Positions 1 through 5,410 of a stretch of DNA of 6,299 bases are shown here, one piece after another. The translations under genes and the position numbers were made by a program. Source of the DNA: Globobulimina sp. (Eukaryota > Foraminifera > Rotaliida); contig PIVH01000319.1 of NCBI GenBank assembly GCA_003354225.1, positions 1-6,299 of the forward strand, read 5' to 3'. The notes under the pieces were generated by a model. It saw nothing but the letters and a program-made list of their open reading frames with translations, was not told where the DNA came from and made no database searches. Position 1 is the first letter of the stretch, and every line of letters begins with the position of its first letter.

Positions 1-370
1 CACGGTTATAATGTGTGATTGCACTACGATTATTCCTCAAAGATTTATTATGTAAATAGCCCGATTTATCCATTAATCCGATCCACATTTCATCGCCAAC
101 CGATTTAATATAACAATTAATTAATATTCTTTCATTTGTCTCAATATAATTTGCTGATTTTACAATTACATAATCACGACCTCCGACAATTGTTGATCTG
201 CTTTGATTTTTCAATGAAGGATTCCGAAATCTAACCATTGAATTATTGTTTGTAAATTGTAATAATTTATCACTACGCTCGACATTGCATTTACCCCATT
301 TCAATTGCAAATTCTTTGCAGGTTTTAAATAATTAATTATTGACTTTATAATATCTGTTGGCATATGCAT
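1..370 (-). CDS. Partial gene, possible SPRY/concanavalin-A-like protein (3' part off left edge)
   Basis: This minus-strand frame stays open for 123 codons from an ATG at 370-368 (a second ATG at 364-362) to the window edge, in DNA where stops are frequent. An in-frame TAG at 397-395 lies just upstream, so translation starts here or an exon begins between 394 and 370. The product starts MHMPTDIIKSIINYLKPAKN, a short amphipathic stretch. It then gives a beta-rich segment with the motifs LKWGKC, QFTNNNSMVRF, VGGRDYVIV and MWIGLMDKSG. The Trp near the start, the alternating hydrophobic strands and the terminal 'WIGL.D' resemble SPRY/B30.2 or related lectin-like sandwich folds. That assignment is inference from pattern, not a firm family match. 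The gene diverges from the F-box-like gene on the plus strand, about 214 bp away. No splice site is needed inside the visible part. The open frame is more secure than the domain name. Confidence 0.62.
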   Translation of the reverse strand, partial: MHMPTDIIKSIINYLKPAKNLQLKWGKCNVERSDKLLQFTNNNSMVRFRNPSLKNQSRSTIVGGRDYVIVKSANYIETNERILINCYIKSVGDEMWIGLMDKSGYLHNKSLRNNRSAITHYNR

Positions 371-584
371 GTGTAATTTGGTGAGATAATAATACTAATA
401 AATGATCATAATATGCAAATATTGTTTCATTCGCTGAATATGTCCATAACGCAATTTCTACACTTAAATCGAGTAAGACTGGCCGCAATGTTGGCAATGC
501 AAACAATAAAGCATCCGCAGTCTGATAAATGGTGAGTGTTTGTTCCATTCCTTGCACAAGTTTTTACTGCACTGCCTGCTGATC
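371..584. other. Divergent intergenic gap, candidate bidirectional promoter
   Basis: This lies between the start of the leftward partial gene and the first in-frame ATG of the rightward F-box-like gene, so any promoters for both genes should be here. I see no convincing TATA box or repeated motif. A minus-strand frame is open across 557-333 (74 codons, ending at a stop inside the partial gene in another frame). It could be an upstream exon of the leftward gene, but I found no GT-AG pair that joins it in phase. Confidence 0.35.
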
Positions 585-2672
585 ATGGCTCTTCTGCCAA
601 CACTGACAGATCCAGACAAACTCGGCTTATTAATACAATGCAGAATGAAAATGGACAAATTAAATGATAATCAGTTGAATAACTACGCACACTCAACACT
701 TCAATTATTATCAATGAAACAATTAAAAAAACTTTTATTTGTTGGCTTTAATTCAATTAAAAATGATATCGAATATAATCAATTATTTAAAATGAAAACA
801 TCAATTAATCAAATCATTGAAAATGCAAAAAAAGCAAAAAATAATAAATCCAAACCAAAGCCGAAAGCAATCAAAGAAAAAAAAGCAATCATACCAATTG
901 TACCAAAGAATGCGTCATTAACTAAGACCATTCCCTTTGACATTCTAAGTAATAATATTTGTACATTTCTTACAATGTCATCCATTACGGAATTAGCAAA
1001 ATGTGACAGGAAATTAGCCATTATTTGCCATACACCCACTTCTATTAAAAATTTGATGCATCGATATGATCCGTATAAATATGCTGATCTTATTGTTGAT
1101 TTAGTCATTGATGGTCATTATAAAAATATGCATAATTGGACGGTTTCCAACATTCATAAATTGAAAAATATTGAGAAATTGTCAATTAATCTTTCAATTT
1201 TGGAGTATTCCAAAACGTTAAAAATATTTAACGTATTCCAAAAAGTTAAACACTTATCTTTTTATGGTGAGGTCGAAGATGATGTTTTTTCACTCAGTAA
1301 CATGAAATTAATGCCATTGTTAAAAACAATTCGTTTTGTAAATAGTAGCATGTCTCTGCCTGTTTTATTAGAGTTTCTTAAAAAATACAAAACAAATCAA
1401 ATTCAATCAAGTGTTGCAGCAGTTCGCTATTACAATAAAATTATTTATCAATTAACATCCATTGTTTTTGTTGATTACGGGTTTGAAGATTTGACTGAAT
1501 ATGAACGTTTTGTCCCAGAGGATGATCTTGAAATGTATGCAAATTATGAAAATATATTGCATTTTATATTACAACCACAACCCAATAATTTAGAGATACT
1601 TAAATTTGAAAATTCATTTTTCACCGAAACTGATGATCTAAAATGTAACTCTGCAAATAATGAATTTGTAAACATTGAAAGAATAAAATTATCATTGTCA
1701 AATTTAAAAGGATTTGTTTATGGACAAACATCACTTAACGATAATGATCAAAATCTATTTTTAAATTTAGCAAAGCAAATTTTATCAAATTTAATATTAT
1801 TCAATAAATTAGAATCATTGCATACTCATTCAACTAATAATGGATTAATTTCATTGTATTTAAATGATAATAATCGAAATGCATTGAATAGAATCAGCGA
1901 ATTATGTATTTCTATTCCAATGCAACAAAACGTAACAACATCACCATTGTATTCACTCCATACATTGGTACCAAATTTAGAGAAATTATGTTTAGTAATT
2001 AATATATCAGATAATGATAAAGCTAATGTAGTGAATTTTGAAACCATTATTGAATCAATACTAATAAATATGGGAAAATTGAAAGTATTTCAGATTGTAG
2101 CTGTAATTCAAGAGAAAACTGTTGCTGGTTCTATCGATGTATCTTTTTGTATTAAAAAAATACACATTTTAACTGAGTTTACCAAAATATTAGTTAACGC
2201 ATTTAATTGGCTCCGCATAAATAATTATCCAAAACAAGAATTATTATTTAAATTTCATGTAAAATCTGTTCATTTAGATTTAGCAGCAAAATGTACAACA
2301 CATTCATATAATAATGCTAGTAATTCAGTGAAATTGAGAGCATTTGCTGAGCGCATTCAAAGTATGATAATGAATTATTTACTCACTTATCCATTGGGTA
2401 AAATTCAATTTAAAATAAGTTGGAATACTCGTCAGCACATTTGGATAGCGGAGGAATTGAAAATGTTTACGAAAGGATTTGAGGGATTTTTTAAATGTTC
2501 GGTGAAAGAAGGCGGTTGTTTGATAAGTGAAGGTCAGGATTATAATTATAATGATATGGATTTCAAACAATATGCTGTGAGTGTCACGAAACAAAATGTT
2601 GACAAAACTGTTGATTATGAAAGAAAATGGAACGTTGATTGTCAATATTGTTGTAATACACCATGGCTTTGA
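585..2672 (+). CDS. F-box-like protein with degenerate leucine-rich repeats
   Basis: This is an uninterrupted 695-codon frame ending in TGA. The frame is open from a TAA at 507-509. The first in-frame ATG is at 585 (A at -3, G at +4), and alternatives lie at 645 and 651 just before DKLNDNQLNN. Residues about 69-101 are lysine-rich and probably disordered or helical. Residues about 116-157 (IPFDILSNNICTFL, then ELAKCDRKLAIICHTP) match the F-box pattern: Pro near the start, Ile/Leu spacing, a central Cys and a later Pro. Residues about 193-505 contain spaced units such as LKNIEKLSINLS, VKHLSFYG, NLEILKFENS, IERIKLSL, LESLHTH, ISELCISI, LEKLCLVI and LKVFQIV, which look like worn leucine-rich repeats. 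F-box/LRR proteins typically recruit substrates to SCF ubiquitin ligases, and that role is inferred here. The C-terminus ends in a short Cys-containing tail (CQYCCNTPWL). No introns are visible, unlike the minus-strand genes. No signal peptide is evident from the 585 start. Confidence 0.72.
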   Translation: MALLPTLTDPDKLGLLIQCRMKMDKLNDNQLNNYAHSTLQLLSMKQLKKLLFVGFNSIKNDIEYNQLFKMKTSINQIIENAKKAKNNKSKPKPKAIKEKKAIIPIVPKNASLTKTIPFDILSNNICTFLTMSSITELAKCDRKLAIICHTPTSIKNLMHRYDPYKYADLIVDLVIDGHYKNMHNWTVSNIHKLKNIEKLSINLSILEYSKTLKIFNVFQKVKHLSFYGEVEDDVFSLSNMKLMPLLKTIRFVNSSMSLPVLLEFLKKYKTNQIQSSVAAVRYYNKIIYQLTSIVFVDYGFEDLTEYERFVPEDDLEMYANYENILHFILQPQPNNLEILKFENSFFTETDDLKCNSANNEFVNIERIKLSLSNLKGFVYGQTSLNDNDQNLFLNLAKQILSNLILFNKLESLHTHSTNNGLISLYLNDNNRNALNRISELCISIPMQQNVTTSPLYSLHTLVPNLEKLCLVINISDNDKANVVNFETIIESILINMGKLKVFQIVAVIQEKTVAGSIDVSFCIKKIHILTEFTKILVNAFNWLRINNYPKQELLFKFHVKSVHLDLAAKCTTHSYNNASNSVKLRAFAERIQSMIMNYLLTYPLGKIQFKISWNTRQHIWIAEELKMFTKGFEGFFKCSVKEGGCLISEGQDYNYNDMDFKQYAVSVTKQNVDKTVDYERKWNVDCQYCCNTPWL

Positions 2673-2683
2673 AAAAACATTTA

Positions 2684-2810
2684 ATATACTTCAAATATGC
2701 AATTTATTAGTCATCGCTCTCATTCCTTGCAAGGATCTGTCAAAGGCATCATCCGTTGCACAAAAGGAAAATCTTAAATATCTATATCTTCCTTCAAATC
2801 CTTCCTCTAA
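2684..2810 (-). pseudogene. Truncated duplicate of the aminotransferase 3' end
   Basis: These 127 bases match 3842-3968, in the same orientation and without gaps, at 122 positions. Read on the minus strand they encode exactly the last 39 residues of the aminotransferase (L427-I465: LEEGFEGRYRYLRFSF to NKLHI), then TGA at 2693-2691 and 7 further bases. The five differences fall in four codons and every one is synonymous: GGA/GGC, GCA/GCT, GCC/GCT and AGA/CGT. The lysine, NPTG and SDEVY parts of the enzyme are absent, so this cannot be an active enzyme. The frame stays open upstream to a TAG at 2909-2907, giving 72 codons in all. That leaves a small chance it is the last exon of a chimeric gene. 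It ends 18 bp from the stop of the convergent F-box-like gene. There is no poly(A) tract, so retroposition is not indicated. Confidence 0.85.
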
Positions 2811-2819
2811 TATCATATG

Positions 2820-2840
2820 TATCTGGGATGTATCCAGATA
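2820..2840. repeat. Inverted repeat, 7-bp arms
   Basis: TATCTGG (2820-2826) and CCAGATA (2834-2840) are perfect inverted arms around a 7-base loop, directly beside the broken edge of the duplicated aminotransferase fragment. I can give it no function. Confidence 0.5.
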
Positions 2841-2855
2841 TATCTGAGATATATC
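2837..2855. repeat. Near-perfect palindrome, 9-bp arms
   Basis: GATATATCT (2837-2845) and AGATATATC (2847-2855) are perfect inverted arms separated by one base (G at 2846). It overlaps the neighbouring inverted repeat by four bases. A 9-base direct repeat, ATATCATAT, occurs at 2810-2818 and 2851-2859 and brackets both palindromes. In AT-rich DNA some of this could be chance. Confidence 0.5.
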
Positions 2856-3008
2856 ATATCCTTCCTTAGACCATTCCTTTTCAGAAATTCCTTTGTTTTC
2901 ATCTAACTAATCAAAAAATCACTTCAAACTTCTGAACTCATCTGATCTTTGTTCGAACAGAAAGCCATTGCTTATTCTAGCAGTCTCTGATAGCGGGTAG
3001 CCAACCAG

Positions 3009-3614
3009 ATGTACACTAGTTCTTCATCTCCATTGCAATTGGTTATTTTGTTGCCTATGCCCACTGTAACCCAGATAAGAGCAACAACGGATGTTTATTA
3101 CATTTTGTCGCAAATTCCTATAACCTCAAAAGAATTGGAAGAATTTGAAGAAAAAGAATCAAAACCAAAAAAAGCAATGTTAAAAAGAATACAATTAACA
3201 AAATCAGAAATTGTGAAAATGCGTAAATTTAAGAAATACAAACTTGCCCAAGAGTTTGGTTTGGGAATGAGTTTTGAACTCATTGCCTCTCCCAAAATTG
3301 AAGGCAATTTGTTTGACCGTTTTAAAAGCAGCAGAAGTAAAATTATCAATCAATTGATAAATGACATGAATCAAACATATGTGGCAATAAAATGTAAACA
3401 ATTAAATGAAGATTTAAGAGTCAGCATTGTATTCTATTTATATTCACCATATATCATGCAATTTATCGGAAGTGGAGGAATTTCAAAGACCATTAAAGAA
3501 ACAAATAAATGGCGAAAAGTTTATATTGAAGTCGATTCACGATTCAGCCAAATAGATTCGTTTTTGAAGATCTATGATGAAAAGAAATCAATTGAAATGA
3601 GAAAAGAAGATTAA
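3009..3614 (+). CDS. Lysine-rich hypothetical protein, 201 residues
   Basis: I do not recognise this family. The frame runs 201 codons from ATG at 3009 to TAA at 3612-3614, and an in-frame TAG at 2991-2993 bounds it upstream. A second ATG at 3057 (residue 17) is an alternative start. The N-terminal 20 residues are Ser-rich and hydrophobic (MYTSSSSPLQLVILLPM), but no clear cleavage site follows. Residues about 43-79 are strongly charged, with ELEEFEEKE followed by many Lys and Arg, and are probably helical. The rest mixes hydrophobic and basic segments, including LRVSIVFYLYSPYIMQFIG at about residues 136-154, which is not long or apolar enough to call a membrane helix. No catalytic motif is visible. 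It has no introns and converges on the aminotransferase gene. Length and composition in an AT-rich genome make a real gene likely but not certain. Confidence 0.55.
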   Translation: MYTSSSSPLQLVILLPMPTVTQIRATTDVYYILSQIPITSKELEEFEEKESKPKKAMLKRIQLTKSEIVKMRKFKKYKLAQEFGLGMSFELIASPKIEGNLFDRFKSSRSKIINQLINDMNQTYVAIKCKQLNEDLRVSIVFYLYSPYIMQFIGSGGISKTIKETNKWRKVYIEVDSRFSQIDSFLKIYDEKKSIEMRKED

Positions 3615-3848
3615 AACAAGCACACAATTGCTTTTGTCAGTTGACATTGCTCAGAACAGAATTGTTGTTGCTTGAAACCTTGTACACTTGTTAATATATT
3701 GAATTAAACAGAGAAACATTGACTTCCACTAATAAGAGTTATAAGACTCGCATATTCGCTTTGAAATCCCTTTTAATTCAATCAGATATGAAAACATAGG
3801 TATTTGCACATATATATTTTATGATAAGCATTTTATGATATATATACT
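3615..3848. other. Convergent intergenic gap, 3' flanks of two genes
   Basis: This separates the TAA of the orphan gene from the TGA of the aminotransferase gene, so both 3' untranslated regions and polyadenylation sites should lie here. On the plus strand an ATTAAA-type hexamer occurs near 3702. I see no AATAAA on either strand. The decamer TTTTATGATA is repeated at 3817-3826 and 3831-3840. Confidence 0.4.
3817..3840. repeat. Short direct repeat of TTTTATGATA
   Basis: Two perfect copies of a 10-base unit (3817-3826 and 3831-3840) are separated by AGCA, just beyond the aminotransferase stop. It probably arose by slippage in AT-rich 3' flanking DNA. Confidence 0.5.
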
Positions 3849-3968
3849 TCAAATATGCAATTTATTAGTCATCGCACGCATTCCTTGCAAGGATCTGTCA
3901 AAAGCATCATCCGTAGCACAAAAGGAAAATCTTAAATATCTATATCTTCCTTCAAAGCCTTCCTCTAA
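3842..3968 (-). repeat. Intact-gene copy of the duplicated 127-bp segment
   Basis: This is the partner of 2684-2810, offset by 1158 bases and in the same orientation, with 122 of 127 bases identical. Here it is the genuine end of the aminotransferase gene: 39 codons, the stop and 7 bases of 3' flank. Similarity stops abruptly at both ends. Confidence 0.9.
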
Positions 3969-5362
3969 AAATGCAGACATCGGCAAGCAAGTGACACCCG
4001 CATTAATTGCTAAATATTTACTCAATTTCCAATCCATCCATGTCAATGAATTATTTATATCAAAATTATGATCATCTTCGAGCTCTCCCTTTTCAACCAA
4101 TTTATCCATCAAATTCTTTGCATCCGCAACACAAAAAAATGATCCTTGTGGCATAATTGCATCCAAACCCCCGTGTTTTAATACATTCAATATTTTCTCT
4201 CTTTTGCCCTGATACATTTCTCTTAACCACATCCAATATGTATCATATCCTTCATATGCTTTATCCGCATCAATCAACATATTACTGACAGCAACCTGTA
4301 ATGGTGTGGGTTGACACCAATTCTGTCCACGAGTTACATAATTAACTGCTTCCACCATATGTTCCGGGCCAACCACCCAACCTATTTATGACCGCACAAT
4401 ATATGAATAAAAACGTTTGTTGCATGCCAATAAATTACCTGTTTTCCAGCCAGTGCAACTGAATTTTTTCGCAGCTGAGTTGACTGTCAATGTCCGATGA
4501 AACATGCCGTCATAAGCCGCTATATGATGATGTTTGCGACCATCAAATATTATGTCTTCGTACACTTCATCAGAGATCACAATAATATTTGGATACTGCT
4601 TCAAAATGCCAACCAATTTATCCATGGTAGCTTTGCTCGTAACGTAACCAGTTGGATTCTGCGGTGTGTTTAATATGATTGCTTTTATATTGCTATTGTT
4701 TTGCAATGTTGTTTCAAAAGATTTGAAATCGATTTCCCATTCTTTCCCATCATTGATTGTTAAGGGCGATGTGATTAGATTCGCTTTGCAATGCATCACT
4801 TGACATTTATAAAAATCGAAATATGGCTCAAAAGTAATAACATAATCATGTTCATTTAAAATGGCACACAAACAACTTTCTATTCCGCCGCACGCTCCGA
4901 TGCTGGTTTGAATGTTTTGTTTTGATAGGGATTGATTCAAACGATTCGAATATATTTGAATGAGTTTATCAATAAGTTGTGGATGTCCACTCGGCAAACA
5001 ATATTGATTATGATTGTCATTCACTGCATTTATCGCAGCGCGTTTTACAAAATCCGGTGAATTCCAATTGGGAAATCCTTGGCCATGATTCACTGTTTTA
5101 TATTTATTCATGTATTCTGTGACAAACATCCATACGTTGGCTCCGGATGCATTCTGTCATTTTATTTATGCATTTAATTTTGTGACAAACAACCTACAAA
5201 AGTCAGACATACATAATCAACATCCAAACGATCAGAATGTATGAAATGATACGGCGCTTTTGAGTTGGTTTTGGAGTCATTGTGTATTGAATATTTGGAA
5301 ATATTAATGCCACGTGTTTGCCTTTTAAGACTTGCTTGACTGAGACGAGATAAAGTTGCCAT
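3849..5362 (-). CDS. PLP aminotransferase, kynurenine aminotransferase/glutamine transaminase K family, likely mitochondrial
   Basis: The gene has three exons, 5362-5213, 5153-4439 and 4381-3849, giving 465 residues. The start is fixed by a TGA codon immediately upstream in frame. Residues 1-30 (MATLSRLSQASLKRQTRGIN...) are rich in Ser, Arg and Lys and lack acidic residues until D29, as in a mitochondrial presequence. The mature part has family landmarks in order: DRLDVDY, NHGQGFP (residues 72-78), NTPQNPTG (N216), SDEVY (D245, Y248), and SAAKKFSCTGWK with the PLP Schiff-base lysine K279 plus phosphate-contacting S276 and K287. Next come GWVVGPEHM, the substrate-carboxylate arginine R439 in YLRFSF, and the terminus NKLHI. 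This fold-type I family transaminates kynurenine to kynurenate and glutamine or aromatic amino acids with 2-oxo acids, and many members also cleave cysteine S-conjugates. Substrate choice cannot be read from sequence. Without the leader the length matches the usual ~420 residues. A duplicated tail lies at 2684-2810. Confidence 0.95.
4382..4438 (-). other. Spliceosomal intron, 57 bp (aminotransferase intron 2)
   Basis: GTAATT donor, AAATAG acceptor, phase 1. Splicing joins ...GWKTG to WVVGPEHM, restoring the conserved GWK.GW segment right after the PLP lysine. If retained, the frame meets a TAA inside the intron. Confidence 0.93.
5154..5212 (-). other. Spliceosomal intron, 59 bp (aminotransferase intron 1)
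   Basis: GTATGT donor, TGACAG acceptor, phase 0. It joins DRLDVDY to NASGANVW, matching the conserved start of the kynurenine aminotransferase fold (R-L-D...Y-N...). A nearer AG would leave an intron too short to splice. Confidence 0.9.
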
Positions 5363-5410
5363 TCATGAAATTAAGAATGTAAAAAGTTTTTTTGAAGAAT
5401 ATAAATTCAC
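5363..5410. other. 48-bp intergenic gap between same-strand genes
   Basis: The stop of the membrane-protein gene (5413-5411) and the start codon of the aminotransferase are only 48 bp apart on the same strand. This AT-rich spacer must hold the 3' end of one transcript and probably most or all of the 5' leader of the next. No TATA or AATAAA is visible. Confidence 0.6.

Larger units (their letters stand above)
2673..3008. other. 336-bp gap: duplicated aminotransferase tail plus palindromes
   Basis: No gene with independent support lies here. From left to right it holds an 11-bp AT-rich spacer, the 127-bp aminotransferase fragment (2684-2810), a short palindrome cluster (2811-2859) and about 150 bp without recognisable structure. 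The last stretch carries an in-frame TAG (2991-2993) that bounds the start of the orphan gene at 3009. The promoter of that gene should lie here. Confidence 0.6.

Noticed and set aside
540-584. Fifteen extra N-terminal codons of the F-box-like gene, starting at TTG (540)
   Set aside because: The first codon is TTG, not expected as a start in a eukaryotic nuclear gene. The first ATG is at 585 with a good context.
532-609. Possible 78-bp intron near the start of the F-box-like gene (GTGAGT donor, CTGACAG acceptor)
   Set aside because: The donor is strong, but the only nearby ATG (529-531) joins in the wrong phase, and the length is outside the 56-59 bp class seen here.
809-1108. 99-codon minus-strand frame inside the F-box-like gene
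   Set aside because: It is antisense to the lysine-rich and F-box part. Its hydrophobic content is the mirror of Lys-rich codons, with no independent support.
2379-2645. 88-codon minus-strand frame at the end of the F-box-like gene
   Set aside because: A shadow of the coding strand in AT-rich sequence, with no motif and no splice partners.
2672-2684. Retroposition of the aminotransferase mRNA tail
   Set aside because: There is no poly(A) on the fragment's 3' side (the minus-strand sequence there is T-rich), similarity ends 7 bases after the stop, and no introns fall in the copied region to test.
2581-2847. 88-codon plus-strand frame crossing the F-box-like stop and the duplicated tail
   Set aside because: Its middle is the reverse strand of the aminotransferase tail. 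A matching antisense frame exists at 3835-4071 for the same reason.
3098-3401. Two minus-strand frames inside the orphan gene
   Set aside because: Antisense shadows. The Leu-rich start of one is simply the complement of a Ser/Arg/Lys-coding run.
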